From NCBI RefSeq assembly GCF_011075055.1, contig NC_058149.1:12902449-12966448 (forward strand): 64,000 nt of DNA. Direction: 5' to 3'. Positions 28,854 to 40,201 of the stretch are shown here, piece after piece. The DNA comes from Mangifera indica. Its lineage: Eukaryota; Streptophyta; Magnoliopsida; Sapindales; Anacardiaceae. Every line of letters starts with the position of its first letter. Within the stretch, counting starts at the first letter, position 1. A model generated the notes under the pieces. The model searched no databases and was not told the DNA's origin. It was given only the letters and a program-made list of their open reading frames with translations. The position numbers were made by a program, and so were the translations under genes.

Positions 28854-29674
28854 AGGTTAACTGGTTGACAATGCCTATATAGGCTGGTCCATTGAGTATG
28901 ACCGGGTAAATTAGTCAGCCAAGTAAATATATTATTTTATACCTTTATTGGGTGGGCCATGACTGAATGAGTAAAAAGTCTTAAAATATTTTTGATATTT
29001 TATATTTTTAATTATATATGTATAATAAAAAAATACACACACACATATATATATATATATATAATGACGGTATTTTAATTAGTATTTTATTATTTTTCCA
29101 CCTTATAAATTATTATATATATTTATTTTTAAAATTAATAAATGATATATCTGAAATTGACTAAATTGAATTTATAAAAGAAGTTGTTTCATTGCTAATT
29201 TCACTTGTGCGGAAATGATTAATGATTATATGTGGTCACTAAAAGCCACAGCTAATTAACACCAATAAGAGGAAAAATTGGTTCACGCCCAACTTTAAAA
29301 AATAAAAAACAATAGTACTTTTACATATTTTGAACTATATTTTATTTAAAAGAAACTCAATTTTATAAAATTAATGAATAGTGTAAAAGATTATCAAATC
29401 TTGTAATTTGACTAAGAATTGAATAATATATAACTAATGGAAGGATTAATATTATGTTAAGTAATATATATTTATATAATAAAATTATATATATTTATTT
29501 TAATTACATAAATAATATATATTTGATGGGTATTATCAAACGATTGAATAAATTAATACTTAATTATATAATAATATATATTTAATATATATTTATTTAT
29601 ATACTCAAAATATTTATTTATAGTGGTGCTCACATTAGGAACATCTCAACTACCCCTGTTACAAACATCTTTAA
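28854..29674. other. AT-rich intergenic DNA; homology with unit B resumes near 29000
   Basis: Contains a (CA)n(TA)n microsatellite at about 29036-29062. From about 29000 it aligns with unit B (about 45955 on). No gene. Confidence 0.5.
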
Positions 29675-30246
29675 CTAATCAAGTTTGAAGGGCTTGTAGG
29701 CATGGAGACCCTTGATCAAGCCTTGAATGGCGCCACATACTACGGCCATGGCGGCCAGCAAACACACCTAATTCAGAAGGTGGGGACTCACCCACTTGCC
29801 ACTTCCTCGTTTTAGATTTATCCGGACAAAGTACATCTCCAGAGGGAAATAAGCTGTCGAGGGCCAGTAGCCAATGGCTTCAAGAAGTGCAAGCACTTCA
29901 TTGAAGAAATGCAACGCCATGGAAATTACAGTTGCAGTTACCACAAAAATGGTTCTCCAAGTTAGCCTGAAGAAATTTACACTAAACGGCAACTTCTTCT
30001 TGCCGATGCTTAAAGGGTATTCATGGCTAATGATCTTTGAATTAGGCCACATCTTGCTAGCCCTTGCTTCAACCGTACTGAATACAAGTTGAGCCGCTAC
30101 CTATTCGTCCAAAGAAAAACTAAAGAGAAACTTAAAGAGGGGCGTTTGACTCAAATTATCCAAAATTATTTTTTATTACTAATAATATGTTATTTGATTT
30201 ATCAAATAATAACTAATAATTTCATATTATCAATAGTGATATAATT

Positions 30247-31075
30247 AATAGAATAATATTATGTGTATATATTTTTAATACATAATTTAGATTAGGGATG
30301 ACAATGTGGAGGGGTAAGAGAGGATCTCAATACCCGTTCTCGTCCTCGTTCTCACCCCCATCGTCATCCCGATCGCCGTAAGGGATATCAATTTATGTCC
30401 TTGATCCGTCCTTATTATAGGGATGAAAATAATTCTCTGTCTCCTCCCTACGAAGAAAAACCCCACCACCCTCCCTGTTTTCACAGGAAAAAAAATCCTC
30501 TCCCCGTACCCAAAAGAAAAAATCTATTTCTTATACCCTCTAAATACAATATAAATATATTAAATAACAAAATTAAATAAAATTAAAACCAACCTACTAT
30601 TTTAAATGTTACAAATATAATATATTAACTACTTTAATATGCGTAATAAAAACCTAAATAAATTTAAAAAATATAAATAATCTAAAATTATAAATATATG
30701 TTAATATCTTAAGTAAATATATTAATATAAAGGGATGGGGACAGAGACAGGGGCAGGGGCAGGGGCAGGGGCAGGGGCAGGGGCAGGGTGGGGAAGGAGT
30801 GGGACGGGAGGGGACACATGTATCCATGTCCTCTATTGCGGGGATTTTTTTAATTCTCACCCTCATCCCTTTTCCTATTTTTATCAGGAAATCCTCTTTT
30901 CGTTAAGGTCGAGGCCCTTAAAGTCGAGTTGAAATTGTCATATCTAATTTAAGTATATAGATAATGTGTTATCATATGATTGAATATTACTTTATCTTTA
31001 ATTTAAAATCATTTAATTATATATGACACATTATTGTATACCAAAAATGTATATGTATAATTTTATTAGTGGCAC
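30247..31075. mobile_element. Palindromic MITE in permease intron, interrupted by a hAT-type MITE (A)
   Basis: Outer parts (30247-30292, ATATTATGTGTATATATTTT; 30947-31075, with ATGATTGAATATTACTTTAT) belong to the window-wide palindromic family. They are split by the element at 30293-30946. The same nested arrangement is in units B and C, so both insertions predate the duplication. Confidence 0.6.
30293..30946. mobile_element. 654-bp hAT-type MITE (A) with GGGGCA expansion
   Basis: Ends TAGGGATGACAAT (left) and TAGATATGACAAT (complement of right), flanked by ATTTAGAT (30285-30292) and ATTTAAGT (30947-30954), an imperfect 8-bp duplication. The interior is AT-rich with degenerate GGGGA tracts. 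At about 30750-30785 there are six GGGGCA units. Confidence 0.65.
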
Positions 31076-33569
31076 ATAATATAAAGGTCATCTAATTATC
31101 ATCTTCACATGAATATTAAAATATTACTAAAGTTATCTTGATTTTATTATAATTTTATCTTTACTTATTAATTTTTTAGAACAAAAATACTTTTATTTTA
31201 ATTAACATAGTAATATAAACAATATTTTAGAATAATTTTATTAAATATAATAATAATTTATATTTAAAAATGTTATAAATAATTTATTTTTGTTGTAATT
31301 TTTCATTTTTAGCCCAACGATTTTTAATGGGGAGAAACATGTGAGACACAAGGGATTTAGAGAAAACCTGATATGCTCCCAGTAGGTGCACCACAGTGAG
31401 GTAATTGGCTAAATCAATCAACCAAAAGGGCTTGTAAAATCCGAAGCCAGTCAGCATGTTGCCGGGCGCTTGGTTCCCAAATGCAGCTTAGCCAAGGCAG
31501 CCGCATAACAGGTTCAAAGTTGTGGCTACAAGGATGGCTATTATGTTAGCCTTACTCATGACTGTTTTCTGGGGGTGAGGACCTCAATGTGTTCTCAATA
31601 TTCAAGCAGAAATCATATGACCTCAATTATAAAGATTCACTGCAAAAGTAAAACTTTTTTTCGCTTACTTGAATTTCAATCAAGATAGGGGTATACGAGC
31701 AAGCAAGTGTCATGCCTCCCATTGCTCTAAACATCCTCCAAACTTTCTCTTCTGCTGCTAAATCTGGCCCAATGTCCACTCCTGTGAGAGTGCCCTTTTC
31801 TGCTTTCCCTGTTAAAATCTCAGAGCCTTTTATGGTTTGTTGATATAACAATCATTTGAGCCCATCATTGGGGCCTCTGGATCTATAACTGTAGAATTCA
31901 TGGTAAATTGGTAAGCAGAAAAACACCCAACAAATTAGTTCATTTACCTGAAGGCAATTCTGGCAGATGCCAGCCCCATTCCAATGCCCGAATACGAAAA
32001 AGACATGATTGCAGCGACGGTGGAGAACCATTTTAACTTATGAAAGTTTGGGGTTTGTGACAGAAGAATTTCAGTAATTCCAAAAGCAATCATGTATGGA
32101 TAATTTGAAAACTTGCAGGGCGTCGAATGTCCTTCCTTGTGAAAACAATTCGATTTGCGTATGGCCCTGGAAATTTGTTGAAAAAGAATCGAACTGAATA
32201 TAATTAGACCCGGCTTAATTTAAAAGCTAATCAATGTAACTTGATACACGTAGCTTACCCCATGCTTATTGATGTTGTGATGGTATAGCCTACTAGCATC
32301 CCACTGAGGAGTATAAACCGGACCAACTCACAAACCTTGTACTTGTTTCCACCTAATAAAATATAAACCACCCAGAAAAATCAAAATCAGATTCAACATA
32401 ATTTTACCTTGATGTGATTGGATGTAAATCTTATTATATATATAAACTTGCCAAAGTAACATTTGACAGCCTCCCCATCATAAGAATAATTTCTCTTGCC
32501 AGAGACGGGAGCTCTGTAACAATCTGCTAAGAGACCACCTGTATATAATGATATGCCTGAGCAGATTAAAAGAGTTGCAATGCCAGCGAGCCATCCCAGC
32601 TCCCCCAGGCCAGTGACAGCACTCCAGAGCCCAGAACCGCTGTAATTATATGTGCACTTGCAGTCCACACTGTTCCTGTGCAACTCACCAAAATATAAGA
32701 ATCATGTATTGTTATTTTTAATAAAATTCAGCATTGCCAATAACACAATTATAAATTTCTTGATGTTGGCTAAATATATTTTTGGTTTAATAAAATTGGA
32801 TAATTGAATAGTTTAATATCAATTTACATATGAACTTAAGTGATCAATGAAGATAAGTTTAATACATTTAAAGTTATAACCTGAGTAGACAATCTATATG
32901 TGAGCCTTAAAGTTTATTGAACCTTGATGGGGCAATTAGCTTATTATATATATTGGCTAGGTCCTGTTCTAAATCCTGATGCAATATAACTGCAATATAA
33001 CTTATCATATTTAAAATTGTCATTCATAAAGGTTTTTGGAGTGAAAGGTCAAATCACATCAAGAAGAGTTTTACGGATTCAAATTGTATGATGTTTCACG
33101 TATTCCTATAATCCTAAATTTTGATTCAGTATTTTATGACTTATGCGTAGATCTTGTGGATTTAAGATTGCATATTTTATGCATTTTTATGCAAAATATC
33201 TTACACACAATACATGCATCTGGATTTGTTGGCCAAATATGGCAAGAAGCCAAGTTACCAAGAAATGATTAGGACTAATATGGTATGAAACTATGAATGC
33301 CAGCCAGGTTTCTCGTGGGCTGCCTGCCAACTGCGAAATTAACGAAGTCTTAAGATTATCAAATCAATTTCGATTGTTTAGATGTATGAAACTGAAATCA
33401 GATTATGCCAAACACAAAAGTTACATGCATGTAGAGTTTAAAAGTACAAATGAATGTGTTCCATAAAAAAGGATCAAAATCATAAGTTTAAGGCAGGATA
33501 AATACCGGTTCTCTTAGACCTTCCATCTTCATCAACCTCCCTGCTATCTGCAACTTTGTTAATATTCAT

Positions 33570-34677
33570 ACTGATTCACAAAGTTGGTGAGCAACAAACA
33601 GAATAATGGCTTGCTTTACTTGAGGCAGGAGAAACAAAGGTAGTTCTTGAGAAATTGTTTTTTTAAGAGTCTAGTCTGAGAATGTTCACCATCCTGGCTT
33701 CACTGGACTCATATTTATGCTGTATTGGGAATGCTATCTAGGCAGAAAACTTTTATTTTGATGTATGTATCAGCATTCAGCAGATTTCATAAGCTGGGTT
33801 TGGTATGGCAGGTCCTAGGCTTATTACAACACGTATGTGAATGCTATGAGGAAACTGGACACTCATTTGCCATTTTTCAATCAGTTCTTTCCTGAATTTT
33901 TTACACGTGACACACTTTAATGTTTAGTCGTGAAAATTTATTGAAGTCTTAAATTCTCTTTCATATGCATTCAATCTGCCGGATTCGGAGAATCCTAATC
34001 AAAGTTAAAAGGAAAATTTTCTTATATATAGCTTTCTGAAGGCATTGGGCATTGTATAAATAGACGAACAAATCTTACATGTATCAAACTTATCTTATCA
34101 GATTGTCGCCGAACCCAATTCAGATTGCATAACATGTAAGAAAAAAAATCACAATTCCTTTCACAACAATGTTTGTTCTTCTGTCAAAATTTATCCATTG
34201 TATTACTTTAAAACTGATTGCACAATAGCTTGCTGTTTTTCACTTAAATGGGTGATTGATAATTAGATAAGTCTAGTTTAGTTTGTTAAACACTGTTCAA
34301 TGTAAAAATTAGTGTAATCTAAGTTATACGGAAAGCAACGCAGAGGGCATTTAGTTGGGGATAATCTTTGAAATTCAGTAATCTATCTTTTATTGTTGTC
34401 TTGCCTCATTAATCTGCTATGGTTTAAGCTTATGTCCATTTCTGAACTCTCATAAGACTGTTCCAGGCTTATAAAACAGGAATTAGAGAACTTTGTATAA
34501 TTGGTTTTCTATTTTCTTTGACCAAGAAAGAGTATGAAACAAACAACTATGTTGAGCAGGGAACTCTCATAACACTGTTCCAGGCTTATAATCGCATGGC
34601 GTACATGGATGATGACAATACACCCATGAAAAACACATTAGAATGGTTGGAATGGTCAATAATGTTAGCTGTTCATT
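33570..34677. other. Permease upstream region, no gene
   Basis: Shared with units B and C. Contains a TATA-like TATATATAG near 34023 and A/T runs. A 69-codon frame at 34518-34727 overlaps the TIM17 3' end and looks fortuitous. Confidence 0.4.
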
Positions 34678-35352
34678 TCACCTGTACTCAAAAGACGGCA
34701 CTGGAGGAGCATCAAAGCTCTCCATGACCTCTGTCTTACTTCCACTATTCTTCACTGATTCCTCCTTTTTACCACCAAAAAACCCTCCAAACCAAGAAGA
34801 TGAAGAGGAAGAAGATGACGACGACGATGGACTCCCAACTGTTGAAGGGGCTTGACCTGGCAATTGCCCCACTGGATATCCAGGTACACCACCCATGTTT
34901 GGAACTGGCTCTTCCATGATGGGGATATTCTGTGGTGCACTCAGAACCTTATTTAGCATGATCCCAGCTCCTTCAATAAAAGCAAGCAAGACCCCACAAA
35001 AAATTGCTGATTTGGAAGCAGCACCAAGTCCCCGACGCGTTGAAAGAAGCCCTCCAGTGGCAGCACCAGCTATGATCGGGTTCCACGGATCCTCTTTCTG
35101 TCTAACATAGACCATTGTGCAGTCAAAAGTGGAGAAGAGGCCACCCCACACAGCAAAACTACCATCAATACGAGGTGCATTCATTCGTACAGCCTGAGCG
35201 CCTCCAATTAAACGTGAACCAGAAGGAGAGTTACATATGCCTTTTAAGAAGTGGAATGCTGCACCTCCAACTGCACCCATTCCAAATGCACCACCAACAT
35301 CATCAAGAATACGATCAGGACAAGGCTCTCAAGAGATTTCTGGGGTCCCCAT
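34678..35352 (-). CDS. TIM17: TIM17-like mitochondrial import subunit, copy A, TGA at codon 8
   Basis: TIM17 is a core subunit of the TIM23 presequence translocase in the inner mitochondrial membrane. The family N-terminus is present from the ATG at 35352 (MGTPEIS, stop, then EPCPDRILDDVGGAFGMGAVGG), but codon 8 is TGA (35331-35329) where plant TIM17 has Arg; a CGA-to-TGA change would explain it. The next in-frame Met is residue 25 (35280), which opens 200 residues: four Gly-rich membrane segments (GAVGGAAFHF, SFAVWGGLFSTFDC, NPIIAGAATGGLLS, AIFCGVLLAFIEGAGIML) and the plant-type extension with a Ser run and WFGGFFGGKK. Intronless coding region, like the family. Either a young pseudogene or a gene using a later start. 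Confidence 0.75.
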
Positions 35353-36346
35353 AGACAAAGAAAGAAGATAAATCTAGCACGCCCACACGCCTGCACGTAA
35401 AAGGCAAAGAGTGGAAAAGAAAAAGAGAGAGAGATTTAAAACCTTGCACCCCAATTAATTTTAAATAAACAAAACATTTGACCCAAACATGGGCTTCATC
35501 CATAAATATATAGCAAGGATTTTGGTGTTTCCTGCATCAAAGTCAAAAAGGTTAATAACTCTTTAATCAAATCCTGAGTTTTCTTTGATTTATTAATCAA
35601 TCAAGATACTATCAGACATTTAAGCAAGAACCCATCAAAACCACAAAACATACAAACTTAAATTTTTCAATAATATCTCTGAAACAATGCTACTAACAAA
35701 CAAACACAAATTGCAAAAATAAACCACCAAAAAGAACAAAATCCAAAATATAAATCAATGTAAGATATCAATCCAACAGAACTCTTTCAAACTGAAGAGG
35801 TCTCAATGAGCTAAAAATTCAACAATAAAGTTTTGATTGAAACATTTACACAATAAAACATCCATCTCTAGAAATCATAGCAATTATGGTTTCCAGGGTA
35901 TTTTTTCTTGTTTAGAAGCCATTGTTGAGCTCAACCTCTGTAATTTGTAATCAAGATTTACTTAAAAGATAAAAACATTAAACGAAATCAAAACTGGAAA
36001 TTGCTTAGATTACAAAATAAAGGGGAAAGTAAAAACTAACAAGAAGGCTTTCTTCGTTTCCTGTAATTTACTTTTCATATTAAAAAAAAAAAAATTATCA
36101 AAACTTTTTTTTTTAAAATTTTCCCATGAAAAAAGAGAAAGGAGTCGAATACCTGTGGAAATGTTAGTGTGATCAAACAGAAGAGAAGGCAAGGAGAACC
36201 AGTCACAGCAATTGAAGGGGAACCGATTAGGGCATTTCGTTCTTTATTCGAACATCGAATTTTACCCACGTGCTTTCACTCAAAGCAACCCCAAACTTCT
36301 AAAATATAAAAAATTTACCATATTTTGTGGTTTATCATCATTTCCC
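35353..36346. other. TIM17 leader/promoter region and duplication-junction side
   Basis: Probably holds the TIM17 5' UTR (with a possible leader intron, donor at 36152 on the minus strand) and its promoter. The unit junction is at 36485. Just before it, CATTCAAATACAGTGC occurs twice (near 36402 and 36463). Confidence 0.4.
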
Positions 36347-38727
36347 ATGTCAGCCATTTATGAGCATGTAGGTTGTTTACTGCACACAGTTTACACACAG
36401 CCATTCAAATACAGTGCACACAGTTTATGTTCAACCCACATGGTGACAACAAGAACAATGACACATTCAAATACAGTGCGCACAGTCTCTGTAAGTACTC
36501 TCCGAGTTATGATGGAGCAGTTCCAGTTTGGTCACAAGATCTGTGAGGTGAGTGCATAATTGGTAATATATCTTCCATTGTCTTTCCACATTTCACTATT
36601 GAGGCCCTTTCCTTCCTTATTTGTTCTAATGTAGGACATTGAGTTCAACAAAGTCCAATGGAGTGCACTTTTTGAGCCTTATCTTTTCTTTGAGGCATAC
36701 AAGAACTATCTGCAGGTTGACATAGTTGCAGCAGATGCCAATGATTTGCTGGCTTGGAAGGGTTGGGTGGAGTCACGGTTTAGGCAACTTACCTTGAAGG
36801 TAAAAGTTGTCTTCAGAACATTATTTTGAGAGGCTATAACCTGCTACTTTTTCAGTCAAGTTTTGTGAATTACTTATGATAATTTCCTTTTAAATGATTG
36901 AAGACATGAAGTCTACATCTTTCTAATACTTGATTTTCATGTATCTCTATGCAGATAGAGCGGGATACAAATGGGATGCTGCAGTGCCATCCATGTCCAA
37001 ATGAATACATAGACACATCCAAGCAGTGCCCAAATTTTGCGTTTTTCATGGGTTTGCGGAGGAAAGAGGGAGCAAGTGATCAAGAACGTCAACAATTTGA
37101 CATACGAGGAACGGTCGATAACTTCAGGCAAGAGATAGGCATGTACATGTTTTGGAAACCTGGGATGGATATATTTGTTTCTCATGTACGCAGAAGGTGG
37201 CTTCCTGCTTTTGTTTTCCCAGATGGATATAAACGGTCTCGACCATCTAGGAACTTAAATGATCAGGCAGGAAAAGCTTGCGATGATGTCTCTGCATCTT
37301 ACGGAAGACATGATAAGAGAAAAAATAAGCACGAAACCGCGGAGGTGCAGCCAAACAAAGCCATGAAGAGGGCCTCTGTTAGTCCACAAAGGCCGGTGCC
37401 TTTTTCTCCAGAATGTGGTGCAAGTAGTTCCAGTGTAGCATCTCAGATTGGCTATAATGCAGGATTTTGTCATTTGCCGTCTCTAGGTGCCAGGTCATCT
37501 GGTGAGAATTTGGTGAGTGAAAAAGATTGTTCTGTAGCTTATATGCCATTGGGTGAAACTGTTGATCATAAGTCAGATGCTGCAAATGAGCGGATTTTGA
37601 TGCATGTAAACAGTTTTCCTGTTGTTAGCAATGAGGTTCCATCGGCCAAATTGGTGGAAACCATTCCTAAGCTTGTTTCATGTGAAGTACTTAAAGCTGA
37701 AACTGCACAGATGGGTTCGGCCATCATGGAGGGTGTCAACGCTGTATCCTCTGGAGGACTGTTAGATTGGAAAGGGGGTGCTGTTAAGGTTGGTCAAGAA
37801 CTAGTCAAACCATGTAATCAGACTGAAGTATTACAAATGGCTGAAAGGGTATTTGAGTCAAAATCCAGCACAAAGAACCCCAATTGCGAGGTGAGTTTCC
37901 CTGTGGGTTAAAGATGGCAGTTGATCACTGGAAGTTTTGGAGATAGTGAAGTCAGGAGTCTTTGCAGGGTGGTGAGTATACTGCTGATTTGGGCACACTT
38001 CTGGAAAATGCATGTCCAAAGGAAGCGGGGTATTTCAGAATAGCTTGTCAGAGGAATTGGAGGTTCATATACCTTTCATCTTAATTTGATTATGTTATAA
38101 TTTGATTTGGTTATAGTTGGCTAATATGCTGCTTAAATTTTGTATGTTTATATACCACTCATTTTGTGTAGCTAGGCAACTTGGGTGACTGTACCATGGC
38201 TAAGTCTGAAAAGCTTATTCCGTGTATACACTTTCAACTTAATACTTTCTTCTGCTCCTCAGCATTGCTGACTTCATCTTCTTGCAACTGCCTCAAGTGT
38301 TCTTCTCAAATTCCTTCTTATTAAACTTGTTAAATGTTTTACTCAAGCACCCTCTTGACTGGTGCATATGTGGTGGCAGGCTCTTCACCATATGTATACT
38401 ATGTTTCCAATAACTGTGCTTAAGAGCCTGATTATGTTTTGTGTTCTGGGGATCTGATAGGCTCGTTCTCTTATTTCTTATCTATAATATGTCATTGGGC
38501 ACCCAAGTTAACTTATTACACATTTCTTGTTCTATCTAGACAAATAATGCACTTGGAACCATTGTCCAATCTCAAGATGGAGCTAGGTCAGAATCTTTGC
38601 AGAAGCCGATGACAAGGCATGTGTTTTTGCACCCACATTTTTTTATGCAAATCGTGATCTTTTTATGCTCTCCTTTTGGTTTCTGTGGTTTTTTTGTGGC
38701 GGATTGAGCTTGGAGACAACAGCATAA
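36347..38727 (+). pseudogene. PAPS fragment copy B, without catalytic domain, fused to TIM17-upstream DNA
   Basis: PAPS homology starts at 36485 in exon 8 and keeps exons 9 (36635-36799), 10 (36955-37890), 11 (37968-38062) and 12 (38540-38616). The whole nucleotidyltransferase domain is missing. A frame from an ATG at 36347 in the TIM17 upstream region runs in frame into exon 8 (NTVRTVSVSTLRVMMEQF), so a 5' chimera of about 434 residues could be read through exon 10. Exon 11 has lost one A (CCAAAGG for CCAAAAGG) and shifts frame; the last acceptor is CGG instead of CAG. It keeps the RNA-binding domain and NLS-like tail. It could be a transcribed chimera or simply a remnant. Confidence 0.8.
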
Positions 38728-39414
38728 AGTTTGGGAAGTCTGTCATTCTGTAAAATCTGGAAATCACTGCTAGGACAGAGAAGAGATCAATTACCTCGGT
38801 AAGTTCCTCATTTATTGCAGGCCAGCATGATCACTTACATAAAAGAATTCAATAGGGGTGAAAGCTTCCCAAGTTGGGCTGCAGTCGACCACGCACTGAT
38901 CATAACTGGAGATTTAGCTTATAGTTTTAGGTGTTTGCTGTCCTGAGCAATGATCGGGGTTGCCCAAGAAACTTATTATGTACACTGGTGCTTTATAGAC
39001 TCCTTGACCTTTATTAGAGCTGTGCTGTACTCATTTTAGGTGAGTCGTTTGATTGGGACGTGTGTCTATAAAAATAGACCCTGTTGGATAAGATCTGGAT
39101 TTGTGCTCTCTGTGTTTCAGATTTTATAACACACTTAACTGTTTGTAGTTATATCAATTACATCTTTTTAGTTTTGTGATGTACACTTTTTTCTAATACA
39201 CTTAACTTTTTGTAGTTAGGCAAGCTCAAACTTGGTTTTAGCCTTAGTCACAACTCACCTAGTGGCGAAAGGACTGAAGTCCAAAGTTGAGATCTGTTGA
39301 TGAATTAACTTGAAATATATACGTGAGTATTTAAACCTAGTGGACAGGGATTCCATTATACAGAGTACAAACCTGAAGTGGCAACAGGACTCATGCTAAA
39401 GCAACACTCAGAAT
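38728..39414. other. PAPS fragment 3' flank (B)
   Basis: Aligned to the PAPS 3' UTR of unit A. The poly(A) signal is AATACA here. Ends with CAGAAT, a target copy of the next insertion. Confidence 0.5.
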
Positions 39415-40068
39415 AATGTTAGGGCCAAAGTATATGTTAAGAAGAAATCAAAGGAGAAAGGAAGACTGACAAGTGGCAGCCAGATAAGGAGAGTTCAAGA
39501 TGATCAATCAAGCCAGGAAAGTATTATGAGTCAAAGGCAGCAGGTAATGGAAGCTAGGAGCATGTACCAGATCCTAGGGGAATTAAAAGATGAGGTGACA
39601 TTCTCTGAGAGAAACAGCAGGCGCGAAGGAGTGGAAAAAGGAGTATAAAAAGACTTGGAGGACAGAGAAAAAGAAGAGTATTGGAGAAGTAAAGGAAGGG
39701 TAGGGAGAGACAGCCTCTCGAAAAGCTGGAGCAGGTTTGGGGATTGTAAAGGGAACTGAGTACCTTGTTCTTTTGAATGTATTTTGCTATGGATATGTAA
39801 CATTGACAGGAAACTTGATTGTTGAATGTAACATTCCATTAATGAATGAAATAAATTCATATGTTTTGCTGTGAATGAATCTCTGTCTGTGAATTAATTA
39901 CATTGAATATATCACATTGGAGAAAACAATCTGGAATATCCTTAACGGCTTGAGTAGTTGGACTGGTGGAAGACACTTCTGGAAAAGCTGCTGCAGAAAA
40001 TGCTTCAGTCATCAGCATAGAAGAGCACTGCAGTAGGGAGTAGTTCTGCTCCATCTGAAGGTCTGTAT
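39415..40068. mobile_element. 654-bp insertion private to unit B, LTR-like
   Basis: CAGAAT is duplicated at 39409-39414 and 40069-40074, while units A and C have it once. The insert has no TIRs. It begins AATGTTAGGGCCAAAG, has a TATA-like GGAGTATAAAAAG near 39640 and a poly(A)-like GAAATAAATTC near 39848, as a solo LTR would, but no clean TG...CA ends at the duplication. Class unsettled. Confidence 0.6.
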
Positions 40069-40201
40069 CAGAATCTTGTTGCAATTTTATATGAGACTAT
40101 CATTTTCTCCTCCATCAGTCACCCTGTTACTGCACTTATAACTATAAAGATAGTTAGCAGTGCCAGGAGCGGGAGCTGCATCAGCCTCACTTTCTGTCTT
40201 T

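Larger units (their letters stand above)
29675..33569 (-). pseudogene. AAP-type amino acid permease, copy A, decayed
   Basis: AAPs are plasma-membrane H+/amino acid symporters. Exons on the minus strand: 33569-33506 (MNINKVADSREVDEDGRSKRT), 32675-32452 (VWTASAHIITAVLGSGVLSL), 32352-32259, 32166-31948 (SNCFHKEGH), about 31808-31669 (EKVWRMFRAMG...ILIEIQ), 31593-31368 and 30100-29675. Lesions: TAA at 31488-31490 where AAPs have Tyr (LCGCLG*AAFG), shared with B and C; a 7-nt deletion after SLAWG in exon 2; a 2-nt deletion in exon 6; TAG at 29768-29770 near the last helix. The final codons (HAYKPFKLD) still look like an AAP end. The exon 2 donor is GC (TTTG|GCAAGT). The last intron carries a nested MITE. 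Confidence 0.9.

Noticed and set aside
28551..28868. Gly/Asp/Arg-rich frames of 60-105 codons on both strands
   Set aside because: They are translations of the GGGGACGGGG subterminal repeats of the hAT-type element; the same applies to 27377-27714 and 30654-30932.
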